Part shown: positions 1 through 5,952 of the stretch, piece after piece
How positions within the stretch are numbered: the stretch's first letter is position 1
Layout of the letters: the number at the start of each line of letters is the position of its first letter
Notes under the pieces: model-generated
Database searches by the model: none
The model's input: only the letters and a program-made list of their open reading frames with translations
Told to the model about the DNA's origin: nothing
Program-made: the position numbers and the translations under genes
Assembly: GCA_003486785.1 (NCBI GenBank)
Contig: DNFZ01000182.1
Coordinates: 1 to 11,264 of the forward strand
Length of the DNA stretch: 11,264 nt
Direction: 5' to 3'
Origin: Clostridiales bacterium
Lineage (GTDB): Bacteria; Bacillota; Clostridia; Christensenellales; CAG-138

Positions 1-215
1 CAGGTGTGCCAGCCGCTAGCGCTCAAGGCGCCAAACACCGAAGCCTTGCCACCTTCTTCACTGAGGTGAAACGGTTGCGGGTCGAACTGGCTGGCAAACG
101 CGATGATGGCTTCCTTGGTAGGCGAGACGCTGCCCAGGTCGCGCACCTGGCCGATCTCCAGGTCTTCCCACCAGATCTTGATGTGCGGGCTTTGTTCGGG
201 TGTGGTGGCGGTCAT
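1..215 (-). CDS. MaoC-family (acyl) dehydratase, N-terminal part, cut by left edge
   Basis: The minus strand from an ATG at 215 reads without a stop to the window edge, giving about 71 residues. It begins MTATTPEQSPHIKIWWEDLE and contains FDPQPFHLS (around residues 45-53) followed by GALSASGWHT. The D-P-x-P-x-H core followed by a small-residue helix and G-W-H-T is the start of the hot-dog hydratase motif of MaoC-like enoyl-CoA hydratases, which hydrate or dehydrate acyl-CoA thioesters in the cytosol. The C-terminal half lies outside the window. Codons almost all end in G or C, unlike the central genes, and match the 3' half of the adjacent SDR. Upstream is only a weak purine stretch (GAAAGACG). 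The gene follows the SDR on the same strand after a 138-nt gap filled with hairpins. The exact substrate cannot be told. The family call is fairly firm. Confidence 0.8.
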   Translation of the reverse strand, partial: MTATTPEQSPHIKIWWEDLEIGQVRDLGSVSPTKEAIIAFASQFDPQPFHLSEEGGKASVFGALSASGWHT

Positions 216-260
216 GTTCGTCTTTCAAGGTGCCGGAGTTCCATCCTGGCTTGTAAAAAA

Positions 261-350
261 GGCGCAGCCCAGGGCGCCACCGGGCCGGCTTTGCCGGACG
301 GCCAGTGCCGCCCCCTAAAAGGGGGTAGCGCGAAGCGCTGCGGGGGTGTC
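261..350. repeat. Hairpin-rich intergenic repeat (REP-like, betaproteobacterial style)
   Basis: The gap between the SDR and the MaoC gene is packed with short GC-rich inverted repeats: GGCGC/GCGCC (about 261-278), CCGGC-TTT-GCCGG (285-297), CCCCCT-AAA-AGGGGG (311-325) and AGCGC-GAA-GCGCT (327-339). Similar C-run plus AGCGC hairpins between genes are familiar to me from Comamonadaceae genomes, where they recur many times. They could act as attenuators or mRNA-stability elements. The assignment to a repeat family is recall and inference; only the inverted repeats themselves are seen. Confidence 0.55.
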
Positions 351-353
351 ATT

Positions 354-1118
354 TCACCTTCCTCCTGAGACATCAAGCAAAGACATGGTGGTGTAACTTG
401 CCGCGTCGGACAGCAGCCAGACAATCGCCTGCGCCACCTCGTCGGCGGTGCCGCCGCGCTGCATGGGCACCAGGTGCTTCAGGTCTTGCACCCGGTTGGG
501 CAAGCCGCCCGAGGCGTGAATCTCGGTCTCGATCAGTCCTGGGCGCACCGCGTTCACGCGAATGCCCTCGGCACCCACCTCCTTGGCCAGCCCGATGGTG
601 AACGCATCGATGGCGCCCTTGGCCGCGGCGTAGTCCACGTACTGGCCCGGCGAGCCCAGACGCGACGCTGCGCTGGACACGTTGACGATGGCGCCGCCCG
701 CGCCGCCATAACGCGTGCTCATGCGCCTGACGGCTTCGCGGGCGCACAGGAAGGAGCCGAACACGTTGACTTCAAACATGCGCCGCAGCCGCTCCAGCGT
801 GATGGCATCGACGCGGGTGGTCACGTCCACCACGCCGGCGTTGTTGACCAGCGCGTAGATATCGCCATAGGTCGCTTCGATATCTGCAAAGCACTTGAGC
901 ACGGCGTCGCGATTTGTGATGTTGAGCACATAGCCTTTTGCGGTGTAGCCCTTGTCCGCGAGCGATTTTGCGGACGCCTCCACAAGCGGATCGATGTCGA
1001 TGAGCACGACCTTTGCGCCCTGCTCGGCATACTTTTCCGCGATGGCAAAGCCGATGCTCTTTGCTGCGCCGGTTACCACGCAAACCTTACCTGAAATACG
1101 GTCACTGCTGAGACTCAT
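354..1118 (-). CDS. SDR-family NAD(P)-dependent oxidoreductase (apparently two-origin coding sequence)
   Basis: This is a 254-residue classical short-chain dehydrogenase/reductase, normal in length for the family, cytosolic, likely oxidising or reducing a sugar, polyol or hydroxyacyl group. The Rossmann motif TGAAKSIG lies at 16-23, with Ser where the second Gly is usual. An acidic residue ends beta-2 (DID, 41-43), suggesting NAD preference. NNAG is at 92-95, the catalytic Ser at 148/149, and YxxxK at Y163/K167. The ATG at 1118 follows AGGAGG at 7 nt. It sits 80 nt downstream of the RPE-like gene and is probably co-transcribed with it. Codon use changes abruptly near NNAG: the N-terminal third uses AAA, GCA, TTT and TAT like the central genes, while the rest is almost purely G/C-ending like the MaoC gene. 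If the join is artificial, the true C-terminus is unknown. The SDR call is firm; substrate unknown (pentitol or pentulose from context). Confidence 0.85.
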   Translation of the reverse strand: MSLSSDRISGKVCVVTGAAKSIGFAIAEKYAEQGAKVVLIDIDPLVEASAKSLADKGYTAKGYVLNITNRDAVLKCFADIEATYGDIYALVNNAGVVDVTTRVDAITLERLRRMFEVNVFGSFLCAREAVRRMSTRYGGAGGAIVNVSSAASRLGSPGQYVDYAAAKGAIDAFTIGLAKEVGAEGIRVNAVRPGLIETEIHASGGLPNRVQDLKHLVPMQRGGTADEVAQAIVWLLSDAASYTTMSLLDVSGGR

Positions 1119-1143
1119 GATTCTTCCTCCTGCTTATTCTCTT

Positions 1144-1177
1144 TCTATTGCTTTATATTGTCTATTGCTTTATATTG
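1144..1177. repeat. Perfect 17-bp tandem duplication
   Basis: The 17-mer TCTATTGCTTTATATTG occurs twice, head to tail, with no mismatch (1144-1160 and 1161-1177), in the 80-nt AT-rich spacer between the RPE-like gene and the SDR. The copies look like a recent slippage duplication. No stem or promoter is evident in them. Confidence 0.9.
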
Positions 1178-1198
1178 TGAAAACTGTATTGGAATGGT

Positions 1199-1843
1199 TT
1201 AGGCTTTCAGCAGCCGGACGGTTTCTTTCATGTCTTCTGAAAGAAAGATCATCGACCCGCCGACGAGGTTGTCTACGCCCAGCGCACGCTTTGCCGCGCC
1301 GTTTTCGGTGTTGATGCCGCCGTCCACCTGAATTTCGAACTGTAGGTTTCTCTCTTTTCGCATCCTGGCCAGCCGCTTGATCTTTTCGTCCACCGCGTCG
1401 ATGAACTTCTGTCCGCCAAAGCCCACACAGACCGCCACTAAAAGCACCAGATCCACCTGATCGAGATAGTGTTCGAGCAGCTCCACAGGCGTAGCAGGGT
1501 CGAGTGATACGCCCGCAAGCTTGCCGTGTTTCTTGATTTCGCGGATCAGCTCGATCGGGTGCGCTGTCGCCTCGTGATGAAAGGTGATCGAGTCCGCGCC
1601 CGCTTGGGCAAACGCCGCGATGAACCGGCCGGGTTCTTCGATCATCAGGTGCACATCCGTGCGAAGAGAAGTATAGCCGCACACCGCGCGCGTGATGTCC
1701 ATTCCCATCGTAAGGTTTGAGACAAAGTGCCCGTCGGTGATGTCCACGTGAATGCAGTCGCATCCGGCTTCTTCCGCCCGCCTGAGCTCTTCGCCGAGCC
1801 GCAGCCAATCGGCGGAAAGGATGGACGCAGATACTCTTTTCAT
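1199..1843 (-). CDS. Ribulose-phosphate 3-epimerase-like protein
   Basis: The 214-residue protein matches the usual size of D-ribulose-5-phosphate 3-epimerase (Rpe/AlsE family), a metal-dependent TIM barrel that interconverts ketopentose or ketohexose phosphates at C3. Metal and acid/base residues are in place: H32 and D34 (HVD), D37, H65 (DVHLM) and D174 (VDGGI). The phosphate loop GFGGQ is at 141-145 and the second phosphate site GGS at 195-197. Two positions that are normally Met in the pocket differ: T36 in VDITDG (usually IMDG) and V136 in LVAVCVGFGG (usually M-x-V-N-P-GFGG). The substrate may therefore not be D-ribulose 5-phosphate. The ATG at 1843 follows GGAG at 8 nt; an upstream in-frame TTG at 1903 coincides with the promoter -35 box and is rejected. 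First gene of the RPE-SDR operon, divergent from SorC1. Family sure, substrate uncertain. Confidence 0.87.
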   Translation of the reverse strand: MKRVSASILSADWLRLGEELRRAEEAGCDCIHVDITDGHFVSNLTMGMDITRAVCGYTSLRTDVHLMIEEPGRFIAAFAQAGADSITFHHEATAHPIELIREIKKHGKLAGVSLDPATPVELLEHYLDQVDLVLLVAVCVGFGGQKFIDAVDEKIKRLARMRKERNLQFEIQVDGGINTENGAAKRALGVDNLVGGSMIFLSEDMKETVRLLKA

Positions 1844-1874
1844 GCTGAATTCTCCATTGCTCCTGTATGCTCTC

Positions 1875-1903
1875 ACTATATGGATGCCTTCTTTTATTGT
1901 CAA
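1875..1903 (-). promoter_or_regulatory. Sigma-A/sigma70-type promoter of the RPE-SDR operon
   Basis: On the minus strand TTGACA (1903-1898), a 17-nt spacer and TATAGT (1880-1875) form a near-perfect vegetative promoter. The expected transcription start is near 1868, leaving a leader of about 25 nt with the GGAG ribosome site. The consensus boxes and spacing are seen; activity is inferred. Confidence 0.82.
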
Positions 1904-1919
1904 CTATTTAGCGCTATAA

Positions 1920-1933
1920 TGCACATATGTTCA
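1920..1933. promoter_or_regulatory. Candidate SorC operator, imperfect palindrome
   Basis: TGCACATATGTTCA is a 14-bp palindrome with one mismatched pair, centred on CATATG. It lies about 17 bp upstream of the RPE -35 box and within the divergent region shared with SorC1. A related TGCA-N5-TTCA sequence overlaps the SorC1 -10 box (2042-2054). SorC regulators commonly bind next to their own gene, so this is a natural operator candidate. Binding is inferred. Confidence 0.45.
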
Positions 1934-2023
1934 TATTTCTATGCAATAATCGGCTAGTTTTACGAATTTCTAGAATAGAGTGTTAAAATTTTACTGTTTT
2001 CTTTACATTTTCTCTCGTTTTGC

Positions 2024-2052
2024 TTGACAACGCGGAATAGATGCAATATATT
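2024..2052 (+). promoter_or_regulatory. Sigma-A/sigma70-type promoter of SorC1
   Basis: TTGACA (2024-2029), a 17-nt spacer and TATATT (2047-2052) give a strong vegetative promoter on the plus strand. The predicted start is near 2059, which puts the upstream ATG at 2041 inside the promoter and supports translation from 2080. Confidence 0.8.
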
Positions 2053-2054
2053 CA
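2042..2054. promoter_or_regulatory. Candidate second operator half-pair overlapping SorC1 -10 box
   Basis: TGCAATATATTCA has the same TGCA...TTCA ends as the palindrome at 1920-1933, with a 5-nt instead of 6-nt core, and overlaps the SorC1 -10 hexamer completely. If bound by SorC1 it would give autorepression. The shared ends may be chance in an AT-rich region. Confidence 0.3.
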
Positions 2055-2079
2055 AGCCATCGTGAAGAGGAGTGTGTTT

Positions 2080-3033
2080 ATGCCACAACCGATCGACGAA
2101 AAACGCGATCTTTTGATCAAGGTCGCTAAGCTCTACTATATAGAAGGCCGCTCGCAGGAGGAGATCTCGCGCGAGGTGCATGTTTCTCGCCCCACGGTTT
2201 CGCGGTTGCTGAAAACCTCCATCTCCTCCGGCATCGTGCAGATCCGCATCGACGATATCTCTTCCTTCGGCATCGAGCTTGCAAAGCGCATTCAGGATCG
2301 TTTCGGCATTCGCCATGTCATCGTCGCGCCCAGCAGCCACAATCTGGAGGAAAGCAAGCAAAACGTGGGCGCCGCCGCCGCCATCTATCTGGAATCGTTT
2401 CTGGAAAACGGCGTGCTGCTCGCCATCGCCTGGGGCACCACGCTGAGCTACGTGGTCAAAAACATTCGCCACAATGCCAGCAAGCGGGTGGATGTGATTC
2501 AGCTGCTCGGCGGCATCGGCAACAAGACCGTGGACACCGACGCAAACGCGCTCGCGCTGACCCTCGCCAGCGCATTCAACGGGGACAGCTATCTGCTGCA
2601 GGCGCCGTTTATGGTTAAGAGCAAAGTGCTGCGGGACCTGCTCATGGACGAGCCGCACATTCAGGAGCATTTTCAGCGGCTTGCAAACGCAAACGTCGCC
2701 GTCGTGGGCCTTGGCTCCACGCGTCCGGAGCTCAGCGCGCAGTTCCGCTCCGGACACATCAGTATGGAGGATGCGCAGTCGCTTCGAAACGAGGGCGCCG
2801 TTGGGGATATCTGCGGGCGGTATATCGACATCGACGGCCATCGCTGCGAAACCCCGCTGATGGATCGGATCATCTCCGCTTCGCTGGACGACATCAAGAG
2901 AATCCCGACCGTGATTGGCGTAGCCTGCGGCGAGGAAAAGAAGGACATTATCACTGGCGCGCTCAAGGGAAAATACATCGATGTGCTGATCACCGACCGG
3001 AGCGCTGCGCTGGCGATTTTGAGCGAGAAATAA
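2080..3033 (+). CDS. SorC-family transcriptional regulator (SorC1)
   Basis: The 317-residue protein has the full SorC/DeoR-of-Bacillus architecture. A winged helix-turn-helix lies at about 10-58 (KLYYIEGRSQEEISREVHVS, then PTVSRLLK). It is followed by a sugar-phosphate-binding effector domain with the family signatures VAVVGLGS, GAVGDICGRYID, GVACGEEK and the C-terminal VLITD. Such proteins are cytosolic repressors or activators controlled by phosphorylated sugars. The ATG at 2080 follows AAGAGGAG at 7 nt. The gene stands alone on the plus strand, divergent from the RPE-SDR operon and convergent with SorC2, and has its own strong promoter. It most likely controls the RPE-SDR operon and itself; the effector cannot be read from the sequence, but a pentulose phosphate is plausible. 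Family call is firm. Confidence 0.92.
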   Translation: MPQPIDEKRDLLIKVAKLYYIEGRSQEEISREVHVSRPTVSRLLKTSISSGIVQIRIDDISSFGIELAKRIQDRFGIRHVIVAPSSHNLEESKQNVGAAAAIYLESFLENGVLLAIAWGTTLSYVVKNIRHNASKRVDVIQLLGGIGNKTVDTDANALALTLASAFNGDSYLLQAPFMVKSKVLRDLLMDEPHIQEHFQRLANANVAVVGLGSTRPELSAQFRSGHISMEDAQSLRNEGAVGDICGRYIDIDGHRCETPLMDRIISASLDDIKRIPTVIGVACGEEKKDIITGALKGKYIDVLITDRSAALAILSEK

Positions 3034-3035
3034 GC

Positions 3036-3054
3036 TTGCGCCCTTTGGGCGCAA
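3036..3054 (+). terminator. Perfect 8-bp hairpin just after SorC1 (no T-run)
   Basis: TTGCGCCC-TTT-GGGCGCAA begins 3 nt after the SorC1 stop codon. The stem is perfect and GC-rich with a 3-nt loop, but no T-tract follows (CCCACAG). It may act as a 3' stability hairpin or work with the terminator just downstream. Confidence 0.5.
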
Positions 3055-3082
3055 CCCACAGAGATACTTGGTTGCAAAACAA

Positions 3083-3115
3083 AAGCCCTGTCCAATTTCG
3101 TCTGGATCAGGGCTT
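3083..3115. terminator. Bidirectional intrinsic terminator between convergent SorC genes
   Basis: AAGCCCTG-TCCA (3083-3094) pairs with TGGATCAGGGCTT (3103-3115), leaving one bulged base and an 8-nt loop. On the minus strand the stem is followed by TTTTGTTTTG; on the plus strand by a looser T-rich stretch (GATTTTTATTTC). Its position between two convergent genes fits termination in both directions, best on the minus strand. Confidence 0.75.
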
Positions 3116-3185
3116 CTTGTGATTTTTATTTCTCTACTTTTACTTTACAGGTTCACGGATGCCGCGGTTTTTGATGTCGATCAGT

Positions 3186-3241
3186 GTTTATACCAGCGAG
3201 AGAATCGCCTGAATACGCTTGTTCCCGATCAATGCGTGATG
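3186..3241 (-). pseudogene. Decayed duplicate of a SorC gene 3' end
   Basis: This segment repeats the last approximately 58 nt of SorC2 (3241-3300). Identical blocks are ACCAGCGAGAGAATCG (3192-3207 and 3247-3262) and AATGCGTGATG (3231-3241 and 3290-3300). The sequence between them differs and is 4 nt shorter, so the reading frame is lost relative to SorC2. On the minus strand both copies end ILSLV followed by TAA. It looks like the tail of an older or replaced SorC gene, left downstream of the intact one. Further downstream, 3131-3185 can be read as a 15-residue tail ending REPVK-stop, which is too short to assign. Confidence 0.6.
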
Positions 3242-3242
3242 T

Positions 3243-4196
3243 TTAAACCAGCGAGAGAATCGTTTTTGCTGTGTTCTCGTCCGTCACGAAATGCGTGATG
3301 ATGTTGAGCCGGAGAGCGCCGATGATGGAGAGCACCTTGTGGTGGCCTGCCGCGATGCTGAGCACGTTTTTCGCGCTCTTGAGGCCCTCTTCGTCGATGC
3401 CCATGATGCGCTCGTTGTAGTCGTTGTTCAAAAACTGCCCCTGAATATTGAACCTGCGCGCGCCGATGACCCCCACCGTCTTCTCCGGATTGTCTTCATA
3501 GGATCGATGCAGCGCAACCGGGTCAAACTGGCTCTTGTCGCTATAGTATTCCGGCGGCGAACCAACGCCGACGATAGCAACGTCGATCTTGCGCCACTTC
3601 TCGGCGATGGACTGCATGTATTGGCTCTTGAGATGCAGCGCCTTGTCCTCGATGGACTCCGCAAGCGCGGGCGCATAGATAAACGACGGCGTACCCCTGA
3701 GCTTTTCGGCAAAGAGGCGAACCATTTCGTTGAGCTGATATTCGGAAGAAAGATGGTGCGAGCCGCCGATGAGCGGCACGACGTTGACATCAAACAGACC
3801 CGTGCTGTCTGAAAACGCACGCATGAACTCATAGCACGTCATGCCCCAGGCGACCCCGACGGTCGAATGATTCTCAATGAGCTTCTCCGCGACAATCGCG
3901 CCCTGCGCCGCCAGAATTTTGGTCAGCGGCGTGAGCGCGGTGACCACCGTCGGCGTGATATAGCAGTTTGAGATATGGAACGCGTGCGCCAGCTCGTTTG
4001 CCAGCAGCTCGTTGCTTGCCAGCGGGTTTTTGATGTTGATTTCGACGATACCAAGCTCCCTGGCTTCCGAGAGAATCATGGAGATATAGGATCTGGAGAT
4101 GCCAAGCTCCTTGGCGATGCTCTGCTGCGTGAGCCCTTCCATATAGTACATCTTGGCAACGTGGACCATCATTTGCATGTCATATCTAGATTCCAT
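3243..4196 (-). CDS. SorC-family transcriptional regulator (SorC2)
   Basis: The protein has 317 residues, like SorC1 but clearly divergent from it. The N-terminal helix-turn-helix (about 10-60) includes KMYYMEGLTQQSIAKELGIS followed by RSYISMIL. The effector domain carries VAIVGVGSPPEYY and a C-terminal ITHFVTDENTAKTILSLV that match the family, while the usual GDICGR-type segment is replaced by TVGVIGARRFNIQG. The ATG at 4196 follows GAGGG at 6 nt. It lies 47 nt downstream of the FGGY kinase on the same strand, so it is probably the last gene of the transport-kinase operon and regulates it. It converges on SorC1 and would be terminated by the hairpin at 3083-3115. Effector unknown. Family call is firm. 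Confidence 0.92.
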   Translation of the reverse strand: MESRYDMQMMVHVAKMYYMEGLTQQSIAKELGISRSYISMILSEARELGIVEINIKNPLASNELLANELAHAFHISNCYITPTVVTALTPLTKILAAQGAIVAEKLIENHSTVGVAWGMTCYEFMRAFSDSTGLFDVNVVPLIGGSHHLSSEYQLNEMVRLFAEKLRGTPSFIYAPALAESIEDKALHLKSQYMQSIAEKWRKIDVAIVGVGSPPEYYSDKSQFDPVALHRSYEDNPEKTVGVIGARRFNIQGQFLNNDYNERIMGIDEEGLKSAKNVLSIAAGHHKVLSIIGALRLNIITHFVTDENTAKTILSLV

Positions 4197-4243
4197 TCGG
4201 CACCCTCAAAAACGATATTTAATATTGGGATATACTATCACAT

Positions 4244-5779
4244 TTAACTGTTTTTGAAAACGGTTTTCCATTCTTTCCACGTATCATCCAGCCTGCTGCT
4301 CAGTTTTCGGTATAAATCGAACTTATCCGCATAGATCTGCGCTTTTTCCGGATTCGGCGCGCACGTATAGCGCACCTTGGAAAAGACATCGGCCGCGTGA
4401 TAAAAGTCCTCCAAGACGCCTGTTGCAATTCCCGCGCACATAGCAGCGCCCATCGCGCCAAGCTCGGAGGCCGCGGAGACTTCGATGGGGATCTGAAACA
4501 CGTCCGCGAAAATCTGCACCCATACGCGCGAGCGCGCTGCCCCGCCGGAGATGCGTATGCTTGCGGGTCTCTCTCGAAAGCGCAGCAGGTTTTCCATATG
4601 CGCCCGGTGAGAGAACGCGACGCCTTCGTAGACCGCGCGCATCAGGTGCGCCTTGGTGTGCAGCCCGCTGACGCCAAGAAAACACGCTTTTGCATCCGCG
4701 TTTACATTCGTGCCAAACAAAAACGGCAGGAATATCACAGGGCAGTCTTCCGGCGAGACGGAGGCCGCCATGTCGTCGGTAATGGTATAGACGCGCCCGC
4801 CCGCCAGCTCCGCCTCTTTTTTCTCCGCCGACATGAGGTTTTGAATAAACCATTCGAGGTTGCTCGCGGAGGTCATGCTGTTTTCGAGTATCATCCAGTA
4901 ATCGTCCATGCAATACAGCGCGGTTTGAAACAACTCCTTGGAAACGATCGGGCGCTTTGAAATAAACTCGTTGATGCTCCACGTCCCCGCTACCATACAC
5001 ATCTTGTCGGGCGAGGTTACGCCTGTTCCGATGCAGCAGGCAGCGACATCGCAAAGCCCGCCCGCAACGGGCGTTCCTTCAAGTAGCCCCGTTTCACGCG
5101 CGGCTTTTGCCGAGACGACGCCGCAAGCATCGGTGCACTTGCGCAGCGGCGCAAACAGGCGCTTGTATGCTTCAATCCCGAACGCAGCAAAGATAGCGTC
5201 GTCGTACGCTTTCGTCGTCAGATTGATCCCGTTTGCGACCGAGACATCGGTCAGCTCCGTATACGCCTCCCCCGTGAGGCAAAAGCGGATGTAGTCCTTG
5301 CAGGAGAGCACCCATTTTGCGCGGTCGAGCAACTGCGGCTTTTCGGCTTGATGCCAAGCGACAATCGGGAGCGTCTGCCCCGCCCAGATGATCTGCATGG
5401 TCATAGGCAGCAGCTTTTCATACGTTCCGTCTGCATTCCATCGCTCCACGAGTTCCTTGGCGCGCGTATCCGTCGATATGATGCCGTTTGCAGCAGGCCG
5501 CCCCTCGTCATCAACAAAATAAGCGCCGCAGCCATGCCCTGAAACTGCAACGCCAATGATATCCGAAGGGTTCACCGCGGATTTTTCCAGCACGCCGCGA
5601 ATCGCCTTTGCGTTCGCCGCCCAGAGCGCGTCCATATCGCGCTCGACAAAGCCGACTTTCTCCATGATCGGCTGAACCTGTGTGCTAAAGACCGCGATTT
5701 CTTCGCCGTCCGTGCCATAGAGCGCAGCCTTGGTCACCGTGCCGCCGTTGTCAAGCCCGAGCAGATAGGTTCGCTTCAT
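4244..5779 (-). CDS. FGGY-family pentulose kinase, L-xylulose/3-keto-L-gulonate kinase (LyxK)-like
   Basis: The 511-residue cytosolic sugar kinase transfers phosphate from ATP to a ketopentose. It resembles E. coli LyxK along its length as I recall that sequence: GLDNGG (8-13), GFVERDM, GVAVSGHGCG (76-85), ISTDTRA (101-107) and IIWAGQTLPIV (130-140). The catalytic Asp is D244 in GGLCDVAACC, ATP-site segments are GTWS (265-268), SGGAARSRVW (411-420) and LGAMGAA (440-446). SNLEWF and LPFLFGTN are also LyxK-like. The ATG at 5779 follows GGGGAGG at 8 nt; the upstream in-frame TTG at 5923 falls in a promoter -35 box and is rejected. It is separated by 173 nt from the AllA-like gene upstream, with its own candidate promoter, and by 47 nt from SorC2 downstream. 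L-xylulose is the best guess; related pentuloses or 3-keto-L-gulonate are possible. Kinase family certain. Confidence 0.88.
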   Translation of the reverse strand: MKRTYLLGLDNGGTVTKAALYGTDGEEIAVFSTQVQPIMEKVGFVERDMDALWAANAKAIRGVLEKSAVNPSDIIGVAVSGHGCGAYFVDDEGRPAANGIISTDTRAKELVERWNADGTYEKLLPMTMQIIWAGQTLPIVAWHQAEKPQLLDRAKWVLSCKDYIRFCLTGEAYTELTDVSVANGINLTTKAYDDAIFAAFGIEAYKRLFAPLRKCTDACGVVSAKAARETGLLEGTPVAGGLCDVAACCIGTGVTSPDKMCMVAGTWSINEFISKRPIVSKELFQTALYCMDDYWMILENSMTSASNLEWFIQNLMSAEKKEAELAGGRVYTITDDMAASVSPEDCPVIFLPFLFGTNVNADAKACFLGVSGLHTKAHLMRAVYEGVAFSHRAHMENLLRFRERPASIRISGGAARSRVWVQIFADVFQIPIEVSAASELGAMGAAMCAGIATGVLEDFYHAADVFSKVRYTCAPNPEKAQIYADKFDLYRKLSSRLDDTWKEWKTVFKNS

Positions 5780-5824
5780 CCAAATCGCCTCCCCGGTTCT
5801 TGCCCGCGTTGCTTTTATATAGAA

Positions 5825-5838
5825 AAAACGGGCGTTTT
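5825..5838. promoter_or_regulatory. 14-bp palindrome in the kinase leader
   Basis: AAAACG-GG-CGTTTT has perfect 6-bp arms and lies about 50 nt inside the predicted kinase transcript, upstream of the ribosome site. It could be an operator for SorC2 or a weak RNA hairpin. On the minus strand it is followed by further T residues. Function is a guess. Confidence 0.3.
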
Positions 5839-5855
5839 GATCGTATGCCGAAGCA

Positions 5856-5871
5856 AGCGAGCCCGCTCGCT
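5856..5871 (-). other. Leader hairpin upstream of the kinase
   Basis: AGCGAG-CCCG-CTCGCT can form a 6-bp stem with a 4-nt loop, early in the leader of the kinase transcript predicted from 5895-5923. No T-run follows directly, so it is not a convincing terminator. Confidence 0.35.
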
Positions 5872-5894
5872 CTGTAAAACCGTCATATACATTC

Positions 5895-5923
5895 ATCATA
5901 TATGGAACGTGAGAACAAATCAA
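5895..5923 (-). promoter_or_regulatory. Candidate internal promoter for kinase-SorC2
   Basis: On the minus strand TTGATT (5923-5918), a 17-nt spacer and TATGAT (5900-5895) resemble a vegetative promoter (4/6 and 5/6 matches). The predicted start near 5888 leaves a leader of about 110 nt. This explains the unusually long 173-nt gap inside an otherwise tight gene row. Confidence 0.55.
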
Positions 5924-5952
5924 TTACGGCGGTGCTTCGCAGGCCGTTGCTA

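Noticed and set aside
212..424. Minus-strand open frame of 70 codons starting at 424 across the SDR 3' end
   Set aside because: It overlaps the SDR out of frame and then runs through the hairpin repeat; its translation has no recognisable family pattern.
1844..1903. N-terminal extension of the RPE-like protein from TTG at 1903
   Set aside because: The TTG is the first part of the TTGACA -35 box; the ATG at 1843 has a good GGAG site and matches the family N-terminus.
354..3054. Long antisense frames, e.g. plus strand 474-1094 over the SDR and minus strand 1960-3054 over SorC1
   Set aside because: They are mirror frames of well-supported genes in GC-rich DNA, with low-complexity His/Ala/Arg-rich translations and no proper ribosome sites.
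3131..3185. Possible 15-residue C-terminal fragment ending REPVK-stop on the minus strand
   Set aside because: Too short to assign; could be chance, so only mentioned with the SorC tail remnant.
5780..5923. N-terminal extension of the kinase from TTG at 5923
   Set aside because: It starts in a candidate -35 box and precedes the canonical FGGY start (YLLGLDNGG), and the ATG at 5779 has a strong GGGGAGG site.
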